Source: Apostichopus japonicus
Taxonomy: Eukaryota > Echinodermata > Holothuroidea > Aspidochirotida > Stichopodidae
DNA: 64,000 nucleotides
Direction: 5' to 3'
NCBI RefSeq assembly: GCF_037975245.1
Contig: NC_092579.1
Location: 19,554,678-19,618,677, forward strand
In this document: piece by piece, positions 39,950-52,061 of the stretch
Layout of the letters: each line of letters starts with the position of its first letter
How positions within the stretch are numbered: position 1 is the first letter of the stretch
The notes under the pieces: generated by a model
The model's input: the letters and a program-made list of their open reading frames with translations, nothing else
Databases searched by the model: none
What the model was told of the DNA's origin: nothing
Position numbers and translations under genes: made by a program

Positions 39950-42282
39950 GTAAGTCAACTCCAACATATATTTCAATCCTTCCAGGCTTTGTTTTTTGCC
40001 AATTTGCGAGGCGGCTTTGGTCAGTTAACGGGGACGTAGGAGGATATTATCATCTTTTTTTTTGTGTTTTTTGCCTTCCTCTTTATTTGGGCAGTTTTCT
40101 TTTCTCTTTATCTCAACGTGCGTTTACCTCGTGAGGTGAAAAGTGAAACGTTTCATGATTTGTCCTGTCACGATCCAGAGTTTTTTATGAAAAGTTTTAG
40201 CCAGATGAAAGAGTGAACGTGAATGTATTAAAATCTATTTATTTTTCCTCACAAATTTTAAAAACATCGAAAGATAAAACAAATTGTTTGTGACGGTCAG
40301 TTTGACGGAGAAATCGCAGGTCAACTTGTAGTAGTCCAGAGCTGCAGATATTATCCAAAATTAAGCTAAGCGTGGATTATGAATATTATTTAATGTGGAA
40401 GATGATATTAAATACAGAACTGTTGGAATCAATCTTCCTATAGTGTGATTCAGATCCACATCGTGTCATAATCAAATATGCAAATTTTTTATTTACGTAA
40501 CAAATAAAGAAATGTAGACACATTTTGCATTATCATTTAATGCGCTATCGTGCTGGACAGACTGTATTTATAAGGACACTAAACTTTTGACCAGATCATC
40601 CACTGGGACCAAGGGTACATAAATAGAAATGATAGGACTCTATTCGTACTGCATTCGTACTAATACACTAACAAACGGACCAACAAACTCAACAAAATTT
40701 GCAAGAAGAGTCGGACACCTATGGCTATGAATTACACTTTTATTCCATAAATCCAGCGATTGGTAGAAAGTGCAAAAAATACTATAAAATAAAACTTTTG
40801 TGAATTTGACATCAAGCCCAAGCACACCTGCTTACAGCCAAAACTGATAAAGAAAGACGAAAAGTACATTCACCGGTCTTTTTTGCGACCCAAGGATTAT
40901 TCTTTACATGTACTGAGGTTCTTAGGAACACTATAAGATACCTACAATCAGTAAAATAGCAAAACTGTGTCTACTGTGTACCACAGATATGTGGGCTGTC
41001 ATTGGTTTCAAGCAGACTTCTCATGAAATGGAGGACATTTGCTTTGGAAAAATTGGGCCAAGAATGATGGTTTAATGTTTATTTTTAAATAGCAGACTGT
41101 CTCCTGAGCTGTTCAACATCTGTTGTGACATAAAAGCAAAGTGTAAACAATATATTTAGACTGCCTGTATTGAACATTTGCATATCTGCAGGCAATAGGT
41201 GTGCAAGCAGCCCTGCTTTAAGGTGCCACGTAAATGATTGGGCTTTAAAGCATTCTGCCTTTATTCTGGTCGGACTGCAGCACTAATAGCCAACATCTGC
41301 TAGTTATGACAGTTAAGTAATTAATAATTCCAAAATCTGTTTTGTCTCCCTGATACATTTTCATGCTAATTTAAAATCCAACTGCAACAAGACCAAATAT
41401 TTTCACATTTTGACAATTCTTTTTCTACATTTTGTCTGGAATACAAATAGAAGGAGTCTGAACTAATAGATTGGTATTTTTAAAACGATTTAGTATACGA
41501 AGAGAGAGAAAGAAAGAAAAAAATTGGTGAAAAATTGTTATCTAGTGCAAAAGTAAATAGATAAATATACAGACTCAGCTGCTTTGAAGGGAAACAGAGA
41601 TGTTTAGTATCATCCATGATTTTTGAGTATCTTCACAGGCAAAGAAAAATAACAAAGAAAAAACCCCAACAAACAGCTTTAATCTTCACAGCCCAATAGC
41701 GCTTTCGTGAGTGACATACATTCAACATCATGTTCTTTTTTTCTCTCTCTTTTTCACCTCGTGTGAGGCGAGCAACTGCTTTTAACCACATCAAATCTAG
41801 AGAGGGTTCAAACTGATTGCTGGAGTTTCCATCTCTCCCAATGTGAAATAAGATCAATTCGGCTGTTATTGTTACTAAACAACGTTTAACCTTAGGTTTA
41901 CTTCTCGGCGGAGGTCAACGTACAATTATTGTACGAAATTGAAAGCTTCCGTCACTGCGTACCAGTGTGAAAGGTAGTTAATATAGAATCATTCCCCAGA
42001 GATAGAGAGAGGGAGAGAGACTTGTATCTAAGGCAGGATAGCTCTACTGTGTGAAACTGTCATTGATCCCTTCACATATAATATTATACCTTCAGAATTG
42101 CAATACAGAAATAGCATGTTTTATGTCTGTGTATATATATATTTATAGTTGTCTTTAAGAAGGAGTCTGTCTGATATTTCCATCAGTGAAATTGATACTT
42201 ATTGAATTTTTCACTTCATTCTTCCTAAACATTGAAAGAAAGAGCTGGAAATTCACAGTTAATATACATATACACACACCCT

Positions 42283-42316
42283 TATATATATATATATATA
42301 TATATAAATATATATG

Positions 42317-42374
<58 letters not shown>

Positions 42375-42480
42375 TATGTATTTGTATATGTATATGTATA
42401 TGTATTTACATTTACAATTATAATTATAATCATATTCATATTTGCATTTACACTCACACTTACACTTACATTTATATTTT
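42283..42480 (+). repeat. Long (TA)n block grading into hexamer repeats
   Basis: About 95 bp of TA repeat broken by regular TG steps grades into TGTATA and TTTACA hexamers up to about 42480. Overlapping long open frames appear on both strands here only because the repeat lacks in-frame stops. Confidence 0.92.
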
Positions 42481-44399
42481 TGTACTTCTTGGTATATGAT
42501 GGCAAGATAACATTCATTTTAGGAGAAAAAAAGCTAGAAGGGCAGGCGTCTGTAAACTAAGATCAATGAAAAATCCTAGTTCAAGTAGTATTCGCTGTTT
42601 GGTAAATTTTGCAGAACAAACTTGGAAAAATAAGCCCTCTTTAATTTTTTTTTCAATTTAATTATAGCATTTATATTTGTTATGAATTTATTCTATGATA
42701 TTCACTTACTTTAGCACCAACATTATGCAAAGGTGAATAAAAAAAAAAAAATCATGAAATATAGAAGGCAGGTCACCTGAAAACATAAGGCTGAAATTAT
42801 GGATATGCAAATTGTGAATTCATTAAAATATACCGTTATTTCCATTTCTGTATCCATAAATGTTACCGTAAAAAGAGGAAAGACATATTTTCAAGGCAAA
42901 TGCTGGAATTATTTTGTATTAAGTACACATACAATATTCACCTGGATGCAATATACGTAGAGTATTCACGTATAATTTGACAGATGTCGGGCTGATCGAG
43001 GTCAGGTCACATACAGTTATGTATAGACCATCAGAGCCAAAGACTTTATTTGCACACGATCCATAAAGGTATCGATCGGACAACATCGAATCGCTATGTT
43101 TAAGTATCTTCATTACTTCATGTTTAACGAACTCGTATAGAAATTTTGATAACGAGGAAGTTGAAAAAACTGTTTGGGGATTTTATATTCTAAGTTGTAA
43201 AATATTCAGTTGAATTTGAAAAATCAGCAGCAACTTACTAGTAGGATATATGTTGTATTATTAAACTATAAGAAAATGAGAAAATAACACCAACGTGTAG
43301 AGGACATCTCATTTATTATCATAATTTGGTAAAATAATAGTAATTGATAGTTCAGTGAAATGACATTTTCTAGACAAACAGGAGGCCAAAAACAAAAGTT
43401 TTAAATTGATGACTGTACTTCATAATGGTTCATGAAAGAACCTATGCGCTGAATTTGAAAACCTGATTTTGTGTCAATTAAAGGTCCCTTGCATACTGTT
43501 TTAAAGATACTTGTAAGTTGAACAGCCAAAAAACAAAGATATTTTCAATTGAATTGCCCCAATGACATCATGCATTCTGCAAAGTATTTGCAAAACTCAT
43601 ATATTTGCATTGCAAAGTGCTTTGAGGATGAGGTTTTTTTTTACCTAAAAGTGCTAAAAAATTTCAGCAATTAAGTTAGATAGCAAAAGTTCAGCCACCA
43701 GAAAATCCTTTTAATAGGCAAGGTGATCTTTAATAGGAAATGGTCAGAGAATAGAAAAAAAAAACATCCCAAAAAAACATCAACAACAAACAACCTTGAA
43801 GAAAGCAGAAAAGATCAGAATTCAGAAAAAGCTTATTTTGAGTTTGGTGATATAAATGAGATTGATGATAACGATGATGAATGTTATTACGAATTTCAGT
43901 TTCGTTTTTGTTCTGTTCATGAAGTACAAAGTATGTTTACCGATCCAGACAAGTATCATATATATAAATATAGGCAGACCATCAAGAAATGTTTTACACA
44001 GAAAACCCTCCCGTTGAAATTCCTCACGTACGACTGGTTAAGTTGATGGGTAGATGGTTTAGCATAAAAGGAGGAAATTAACAGAACATATTAGTTGAGA
44101 CTGTATAGCTGCAAGTCACTTAGCGCATAGTCGTAATGAGTCTCAATTTTGGTAAAATAACATACAAGGTTGCTCGGAATGTCTTGTGGTATGTATTTGA
44201 AGGGAAGCGGAACAATCATTAAGGTATTTGGGAAACCCATAAAATCAGTCAAGTTTGTAGCTGATGTGTTATTAGTCAAATTTTGCAATTCTGCAAGATG
44301 ACAGCGCATAGTTTCATTTCTGTTGAAAAGCACACGGTCGGAAGACAATGGAGACGAATGTTGCCACAGTTTTCATTGTGTGTATTCATTATGTATTTA

Positions 44400-45092
44400 C
44401 GGGATAACTCCAGTACGAGTTAGTTAGTATAGAAAACAATGGAAAATGAATAGAACAATAGAAAACAATAGAATAGAAAACAATAGAATAGAAATAAATA
44501 GAATGCAATTATTCCAGTACGAGTTAGTATTTTATTAATTTTTTCTATGGTTGACTGATAATTTTGATGGGATACGGGAGTATGGTGAGGCAGGCCATGG
44601 CACAATACAATAGAAAATGAATAGAACATTTAGAAACAATAGAATAGAAATCAGTAGAGTACAATTGAATAGAATATATAATACAATTGAATAGGATGTT
44701 TATACAATAGAATCCAATGCATTGCAAGGCGATACAACACAGAACAGCACGAATAATGTTCCTTGTATTTATAAAGCTTCCCATTAGGCATGCAAAATTG
44801 AAAGCAGTGATTATTAGAACTAATGGTTTAAATACCCAGGAACAAACATTTCTCTTGAATAGAACAATTGAAAACAATAGAATAGAAATCAATAGGATAC
44901 AATTGAATAGAATATAATACAATAGAATACAATACAATAGGATCCAATGCATTGAAGGCAGTTGTTACAACACAGAACAGCACGAATAATGTTCCTTGTA
45001 TTTATAAAGCTTCCCATTAGGCATGCAAAATTGAAAGCAGTGATTATTAGAACTAATGGTTTAAATACCCAGGAACAAACATTTCTCTTGAA
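44400..45092 (+). repeat. Composite duplication with AATAGA-type satellite
   Basis: A block of about 148 bp (44712-44859) is repeated almost identically at 44942-45092, offset 230-233 bp. It includes AGAACAGCACGAATAATG and TTTATAAAGCTTCCC. The copies are separated and preceded by A-rich arrays built from GAATAGAA and ACAATAGAA steps (about 44431-44510, 44610-44710 and 44858-44945). The string CCAGTACGAGTTAGT also occurs twice (near 44410 and 44515). The open frames in the two copies are the same duplicated sequence, not two genes. Confidence 0.9.
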
Positions 45093-46177
45093 TTACGTAT
45101 TTAAACAAATGCTAGAGTATACCTGGCCGATTGTCATGGGGGATTACAGTTCTTATGCACATAAATATAAAACACAATCTTGGTTAAGTCTTTTAGTCAC
45201 AGATATTATAGATATGTTTTGTAATAGGATCTAGAAACATATAGTTAAAGGTCACTATTGTATTTATCTGGAATGCTTAGCATTCCATCGTCACTTACAT
45301 GCATTAACATTATCAGCAACTTTGCCATTGATGAAAGAGAGATTACTGTGATATATTTTTCACTCGGCGTACCCTAAATAACGAGTAATTAACCTTTTCT
45401 AAAAAAAAAATTGACAACTTTGTCAGACAAACAATTAGGCTTGCACACCACACCTTTCTTATTCATATTTAAAATCAACCAATCAAATCACCTTTATTGT
45501 GTGATACCAGACAATAATAAAATTGACCGATAAATGTATGGCATCCCGACGTGACCTTTGTGCATGAAATGCATATGTAATAGATAAAATGTTGATAGGC
45601 GTGGCTTATCGTTGGATAATTTGCCATTTTCCAGACGAAGATGTTCATCCTCTCTGCTAAATTTTGTAAGATTCGAGATATTTTTCGTGCAAAATATTAT
45701 TATATATATTGGAACATGTTTGGAGTAGTAGGAACACAATTAATGGTATGCAGGCGTCACTTTGGGGTGATACTTAAACTGGATATTCTCCTTCAAAGGT
45801 ACATGTAACATATCCTTGCAAATGAGTGTATACAGAGTTTAAACTAATCATTTATCAGAGCTCAGAAAAAAAGACGCAAATATTGTGATGGGGAAGGTGA
45901 ACATCAAAGTTAGATGTATCAGCAGAAGATATGAGTTGTTTTAATACACTAACATGTCAATACCATTTCCACTATAAAGTGCCTCATCCCCCGAACACTG
46001 CAGTCGTGATTTTTGTGACCACACTACAGGAACTTGTAACATATATGTACACTTGAGCAGTGCTTAATATTATTATTATTATTACAATTTTGAACAGTTT
46101 TGTACACAAACTTCAACTTTTTCGTTGTCAGTATTTCTGTTCCAGATTTACTGATTATGCCACATTTATCTCCTCAG

Positions 46178-46397
46178 CCAATTGCAAGAGAGTGACAAAA
46201 GTAGGAGGTTGCTGATCGAAGTCTGGGACTGGGACCGAACCTCTCGTAACGACTTTATGGGGTCGATGTCGTTTGGCATTTCCGAGCTGAAGAAGGCCTC
46301 GGTAGACGGCTGGTTTAAGCTGCTGAGCCAGGAGGAAGGAGAGTTCTACAACGTTCCTGCTATCGGAGAGGATGCCACCATCACGGATCTCATGAGC
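46178..46397 (+). CDS. Conventional PKC, second half of the C2 domain and start of the hinge
   Basis: This 220-nt exon follows a CTCCTCAG acceptor and ends in phase 0 at a GTAAGC donor. Its first base completes the Phe codon split by the previous intron. [19 protein letters not shown] is followed by RTSRNDFMG, giving the other three calcium ligands (equivalent to Asp246, Asp248 and Asp254 of PKC alpha); all five are therefore intact. [23 protein letters not shown] and FYNVP follow, closing the C2 domain, then about a dozen poorly conserved residues of the V3 hinge. The next exon should carry the rest of the hinge and the kinase glycine loop; I did not find it within the remaining 17.6 kb. The frame happens to stay open past the donor to 46478, but that extension is not PKC-like. 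Confidence 0.97.
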
Positions 46398-46561
46398 GTA
46401 AGCAAACCCTCAATTTATCATTTCAAGCAGATGGGCGTGTTTACAGCTGAATCGCTGTCACCGTTAAATAAATATTAAGAAGTATATGGAAACTGTTTGC
46501 TATAGTTGTCAGGCAGTGTCATAAAAATCGTCTACACTCTTCAGAAACAGACATGAGGAGA

Positions 46562-46856
46562 TGTAGTCGGTGACCTACCACAGTTTTCATTGCAGAGGTA
46601 TGTAGCCTAGCTATATATCTCCTTCACATATGTAAACGAGCATTGATGCTGTTATTTAGTATCCCCTGTTTCAGAGACTATAGCTTCTGGCTAATTCTGC
46701 TGATTTTGTGCATGATATAAACTAACACTAGTACATGTAGTCGGTGACCTACCACAGTTTTCATAGCAGAGGTTTCTAGCCTAGCTGTATCTCCTTCACA
46801 TATTGCTAATTCTGCTGATTCTGTGCATGATATAAAGCAACACTAGTACACAGAGT
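46562..46856 (+). repeat. Tandem duplication, 174-bp offset, second copy shortened
   Basis: TGTAGTCGGTGACCTACCAC starts at 46562 and again at 46736. Both copies continue through AGTTTTCAT, TAGCCTAGCT, TCTCCTTCACATAT, GCTAATTCTGCTGATT and GTGCATGATATAAA to ACACTAGTACA. The second lacks about 55 bp present in the middle of the first. Confidence 0.92.
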
Positions 46857-46929
46857 ATGATACTCCTCAAGTATAAAAATCGAAAGATTCTGAACAGTGA
46901 GATGTGAGATTTGGTTAATAATGCGAAAT

Positions 46930-48300
46930 GAAATCGGCTATAGTTACTGGACGTATTTGTCCAATGTCCAATGAAAATGTTTCAGACATCTTTGAAAAGA
47001 ATCAGTGGTAGGAATGATATGGAGTTCTAGTGGGAGGTCATTCCATAAATTTAGGGCCACTTTTGGCTAATGAATGATCACCGAACTTAGCAGTAAGCTT
47101 TCGGTTCGAGGACAATGGCTGTGAAGGGAGTGGAATTAACGATATAATTGCGTAACTAAATAGTCATAGAGCCATGTAGACATTTATAGACCATGAGGAT
47201 AAAATTCTTTCACGCACACATAACCAACACAAATCAAGAAAAACGTGTGAAACATTTCTTTTCCATTTACCGATAAATGAGCTGAGTGGTGCAGTGTTGA
47301 ACAGATTGAAGCTTGTTAAGATGGTTAGTTCGACACCATAATACAAAACAATTACAGTGATCAAGGTTAGATAAAAACCAAAGCAGTTAAAATAGACTTC
47401 AGATGATCAAAAGATAAGTCAGGTGTTAACCTTGCAGTCTTACAAATGGTAGAAAAACAAGATAAAACAGTACATTTAATCTGTTTGTCAAACTACAAAG
47501 TATTGTCCAGCCAAACCACCAAGACATTTTGCGGAATTGGCAAATCTGCCATTTTTTTTCATATTGTTTTTGTAAATTTGCAAATTTTACAAAAATTTGC
47601 ACAAAATTTGCAAATTTTCAGAATATTGCAAATCATTCGTATTAATGAAGGTACCACCGATGTGAATGTTTTGAGAACCTCATCCAGCCCTTTTAGGATT
47701 ATTTTCACTTTTTACCAGGATTAAGACCACGAGAGTGAGATCTCGTCCACGTAGATAAAACCAAAATATCATTGCTGTGTATCATCAGATGAAAGGCTAA
47801 ATATACTTGATGATCATCACCATACCCTTCAATGTTAAAACCAGAGCTTTTTAATTTCAGCATGCAACAGGCGATATATAAATATTAAAAATTACTCGGG
47901 CCAATTACAGGCCTTGAGGAACCCCACATGCAATATCAAGGTAATTAGCAAAAAGCTAGTACCAAACTTTGACTCTCTGAGTTCTACCCATAAGAAAAAA
48001 AAGATTAACACCACTAATAAACAGTGCCCTGCACACTACCAATATCATGCCAGAGAATATTCAGGAGTTTGAGATGATCAAGTGTTTCGAAAGCAGCGCT
48101 TAGATCAAGTAGTAAAATAAGCGACCAAGAGATAGCTAACAACCTTTAGGAAACTGGTTTCAGTACTATAACATATTTTTTGATAGCCAGGCTGATGAAT
48201 ATGAATATGATGATTATTTGTGACCATGTGGTGATTCAACCTTTCGAGGACTTAATCCGTTCCTTCTGTATCTGAATTCGCATGGAGGTAGTAGACATAT
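46930..48300 (-). mobile_element. Decayed LINE (CR1/L2-like) reverse transcriptase, antisense to PKC
   Basis: Translating the minus strand in shifting frames gives the reverse-transcriptase landmarks of a non-LTR retrotransposon in the right order. These are a LERLNHHMVTNNH segment and a YQ..YSTETSFLKV segment (48265-48135), a DLSAAFETLDHLKLL segment (about 48115-48060), and CGVPQG (about 47912-47932). Next comes a GYGDDHQVYLAF segment, a YADD-box variant (about 47795-47832). The typical C-terminal tail follows: LDHCN (about 47355), a LNKLQSVQH segment, and a GDHSLAKSGPKFMEW segment (about 47040-47085). Many stops and frameshifts separate these blocks, so it cannot encode an active enzyme. 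A short AT-rich insertion of repeated TTTGCAAATTT units lies at about 47570-47635. The 5' ORF1 and endonuclease are absent, as usual for 5'-truncated LINE copies. Confidence 0.9.
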
Positions 48301-49629
48301 AATGGACTACGTTAGACTAGGTATTAAATCCAGCCAGTTGGACTAATAAGCCTTTGACAAACGACTATGACAAGCCTTATGAATTTCTCAATAAACTATA
48401 AAATGTGGTATTTGAAATGTAAACTGGATAGACAGTAGTTTCTATAATCAATCAAATCTGTCTTAGAAAGTCACATTCTTCTTTAAACAGCTGATGTTTT
48501 TCTCACTAGGCTCCTTTATTTGTTATTGCTTTTGTGTGATGTTGTCACTCTCACGTTTTGCTGTAACTGGCAGCTAGCTTGAATCCCCAAGAGTAACATA
48601 TAGTGTTTTCATCATCAAGTGTTTAATATTCTATTGTGATGTAGATCTCTCTCTACTTTTTCATCTCTTGCTTCCATTTTTTCCGCTTCTCCGCACGTGT
48701 ATAAAATTCTGTACGTTCTCCCCGTGTGTTCGAAGTTTTGGGCAGAATTTTAATTTTCCACTCGGGCATCATATTAAAGTTTGTAGTCATTAATAATTTG
48801 TTGTCTTAATTATAAACTCCCAAAGAGAGTCATGAATTTTTTAGCAGTTTCATGGTGACGGGGACTTGGCAGCGCCGGTTATGATCAGCGTGCGACACCC
48901 GATAATCGTGTGAAGATCATGGCTTTCGTTGAGAGGGCTACTCTCTCATCTCTCTCTGGCTATTTGCTACCAACGATTCTGCCATAAATGGCAAATGCTG
49001 GGATCCAGCTTTTCGGCACATTCATGCATAAATTCATCTTGCGTGTGTTTGCTGAAGGTTGTCGCATTTTGATGATTATCACACAGGATAAAATCTCATC
49101 AATAAAAAATTTGTATTACATTTCTTGCCAAGCTTCTTGAGCAAAACTAGCTCTTTTTATTCAGTGCATGATCACCGGAAAGTGGCAAAGAGTAGCTTGA
49201 ATTGCAAACTTCAAAAGTCATATATGATGGATGGAGTCTTGTGGGTGGCTCCTGTACGATATAAGCTCAGACAGCCATGTTGTTCAGGCTTTCTATGATC
49301 CAGAAGGTACTTCCTTCAACTAGTGGTTGATTTGTGTGAAGTATTAAACAAGTTCGGAAGAAAAGATGCACTGAAAAGTGATATCCCACCAGTCTTGAGC
49401 ACTTTAAAATAAAAAATGTTGTATAAAAAAAGAAGACAATTCCAAGAAAGAAAGTACTAGCTCAAACTCATATGTAGTAGAATTTGATTTTTAGGTTTAA
49501 TAGTTTGGCAAACTTACGTGATTTATTATTATTTTTTTAAATTTTTTTTATGTGAACATAGCAGGCTTGTGTCACACATTGGATTTAATCAATGTTGACA
49601 CATTGTAGATTAATTCAGGCTCAGTAGAA

Positions 49630-50330
49630 GGTGTTATGTGGAGAACTACAAGTGATACTGGTTTAACACTATCTTCAGCCTAGTGTTGGGAGTTATTGAC
49701 ACATTAACTAGTTTATGAAGTTGTTATTGTCTCAGGTTAATGTTGAAATTTGCAGTTGATACTGGCTTTAAAACACTGTTTCTAACCTAGTGATGGATGG
49801 TATTGACACATTAACTGGTTTAATTTTAGTCTGAGATTAATTTTGAAATTAGCAGTTGGTACTGGCTTTTAATACACTGTTTTCAACCTAGTGTTGGATG
49901 GTATTGACCCATTAACTGGTTTATGTAGTAGTATTTGTCCCAGGTTAATGTTGATATTAGCAGTTGATACTGGCTTTAACACTGTTTTAAACTTAAATTT
50001 GTACAGTGTTGATATAAAACTAGCTATAAGTATATTAATTTTAACCAATGTTTACAATTATATAGGCAAGTGATACTGACTTTAACATCTGTCAACCTAA
50101 AATGTTTGTAATTTACAGTGCATTATGGCTTGTAAGTATTAGTTTTAACCTAGGTTTAATATTGAAATTGGCAGGTAATACTGGCTTAAACACTGCTCAA
50201 CCTAGGTTTCTATAGAAGTTGACACATTACAAGATATTACGGTTTTAAGTATTAGATTTAAAATACTGTAGACCTATGTAATGTTGGAATTGACAAGTGA
50301 TATCGGCTAACAACACTATACTCTCAGAAG
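49630..50330 (+). repeat. Diverged minisatellite, about 105-bp period, at least seven units
   Basis: The core GATACTGGCTTTAACACTGT and variants starts at 49654, 49758, 49858, 49966, 50072, 50177 and 50299, giving spacings of 104, 100, 108, 106, 105 and 122 bp. Between cores, units share CAACCTAGTGTTGG, TTGACACATTAACTGG and AGGTTAATGTTGAAATT in order. Divergence increases towards the 3' units. It has no coding potential. Confidence 0.92.
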
Positions 50331-51236
50331 ATGTTTAAGAGGTTTGACGATGTTACTCAGGTTTACACTGGCTTAGAATATAAGCTGAAACATACCACCT
50401 GATTTATGAAAATTTCAGACTCGTTGAAAATAAACACTGTTTATTCTGCTGGTATACACCCTTCTGGCCCTTGGATAATCCACTCATCCCATCTCCCTCC
50501 TGCCCCTCCCCCCTCCTCACCTTCTTCTCTGTCTCTCTGTGTACAACAAATCAATTTGAAAGAAATAGAGGCAGTGTAGCATTTTGAATATATGAATATT
50601 CATGAACTCTTGTCATCTGATGAAATACTGCAGCCCCCCCCCCCCCCCCCGAGCAGCAGAGTTATTGCCTGTAAAGTTAATAACCTTACCTGGTTGAACT
50701 CCTTCTGTAGTAGAAAAACTGATGTCAATTTGAATTGTCCAAATCCAGGGAGATTTCCAGGGAAGATTTTAATGCCCAGTGAATCAAGTACTGCATGGCC
50801 ACATGTATAGAATATCAAAGAAAATAATTCATCTCTGAAATTTGAAAAACCGAGGTACACTATAAACGACCTTCAGTATTATTTAAAGTCTTTCCGTTCT
50901 AGGAGACTTTCAATAATTTGTTTTCTTTTTCCAAACTGGGCTAGTCGTTGGATTTTTGAACATATTAGATTTGATTAGTTTTGCACCTTAAAGCAGCGTG
51001 CCTGATCCCCACATTGATAGCAGCCGTTGATCTAGCAATGATTAATGTTAACAAAATGTGCTCTCTGTTGATCAAATTACTTTAATTCGATGGGGGGGTG
51101 TCCCTTTAAACCCCAAGGGGCGGGACCAAAATGTTGCAAAGAACTCTAGACGGGTCGGTGGCCCTGCGTGCTAATCTCAGGTCTTGATATTAAAATGTGT
51201 TGAATGATATCAAACTGCTGAAGGGACATATTCATA

Positions 51237-51734
51237 TTAATAAAAAAAAATATTAGAAAAATATATATATATATGTATACACAATAAGCCTTCTTGAGGC
51301 AACCTATGTCCAACTTGGTGTGCAGTCATAATCAACTGAACCTTTCCATTCTGTGAGTTAATAATTGCAATGGATATTTTGGAGTTATCACTGAAATATA
51401 CCGTAAAACAAAGACATTTGTCCATAAAAGCGGGGGAACCACCGTCCTTTAAGTTGTCATAACTTAACATATTGTGTTTGCTCTTGTTTTGCGATTTGAT
51501 AACGTAAAAAGAGTAGGGCAGATTTTTGCCTGAAATACGATGTAATCTAAAAACATATTCCGACATGTATGTCCTCTTTACATATGGGCTTTCTTTGAGG
51601 GTTCTCAAGAATGTTTTAGCAGTGAAAAACTTCCTTCTTATTACGATATTAGAACCTTCGAAATTGGGATAAATGCTCGAGAGCTTTCGACTTGAAATGA
51701 AGTGTATTTGAATGAGGTCTCGATTAAGTATTGG
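51237..51734 (-). other. Unidentified minus-strand open frame, 165 codons
   Basis: Reading the minus strand from 51734 there is no stop for 165 codons, to a stop at 51237. The first in-frame ATG is at 51566, giving 110 codons from there (MSEYVFRLHRISGK...). Composition looks protein-like for most of its length, with segments such as PNFEGSNIVIRRKFF and GGSPAFMDKCLCFTVYFSD; the last 20-25 codons run into a TA repeat and are doubtful. I recognise no family. It could be an exon of a nested gene, a fossil of a mobile element, or a chance frame. The stretch is long for AT-rich DNA of this kind. Confidence 0.3.
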
Positions 51735-51824
51735 TCATTTACAAAAATCAAAATGCAGATGAGATATATGGTTACAGCCTCTTTTACATTCATTTCAATC
51801 AATGTACACTTTTGGTACTAAAAC

Positions 51825-52061
51825 ATGTCCAAAAGACTGATAGCTAGGCTTGAAGAAGTAAAAAAAAAAAGGAAGAAATTTTTACACCCCGACTCCCTCG
51901 TGCGTGTCGCGAGCCGCGCCTCGTGGGAAGACGTCATACGAATGTTGGGTAAATGTGGGCGATGCGTCATTGTTCATGAGGTTGATCTGTTTTTGGATAT
52001 TGATGCAAAAATGCTGTCGATGTCAACGAGTGTATCAGATACCGATATCGCGAGGCGATAA
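51825..52061 (+). other. Unidentified + strand open frame, 78 codons
   Basis: It starts at a true ATG and ends in TAA-type context after a GC-richer stretch that stands out from the surrounding AT-rich DNA. The product begins MSKRLIARLEEVKKKRKK (basic, helix-like), followed by a mixed segment (LGKCGRCVIVHEVDLFLD). It lies 90 bp from the minus-strand frame at 51237-51734, facing away from it. I recognise no family, and a chance frame is quite possible. Confidence 0.2.

Larger units (their letters stand above)
39950..46177 (+). other. cPKC intron inside the C2 domain (6.2 kb)
   Basis: The intron runs from the GTAAGT donor to the TCTCCTCAG acceptor. It contains a large (TA)n block at 42283-42480, the composite AATAGA-rich duplication at 44400-45092 and an (ATT)n run near 46065-46085. 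The 107-codon frame at 43723-44046 is Lys/Asn/Asp-rich and unrecognised. No further exon is expected between these two C2 halves and none is seen. Confidence 0.85.

Noticed and set aside
42155-42560. Overlapping long open frames on both strands
   Set aside because: They run through a (TA)n block and encode only Tyr/Ile/Val/Thr repeats; the repeat simply lacks stops.
43723-44046. 107-codon Lys/Asn/Asp-rich open frame
   Set aside because: Low-complexity composition in an AT-rich intron and no family resemblance.
44717-45234. Two open frames with the same amino-acid sequence
   Set aside because: They are the two copies of a duplicated non-coding block rather than a gene family.
46398-46478. 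Open continuation of the C2 exon past its donor
   Set aside because: The GTAAGC donor fits the family boundary and the read-through residues are not PKC-like. A retained-intron isoform is possible but unsupported.
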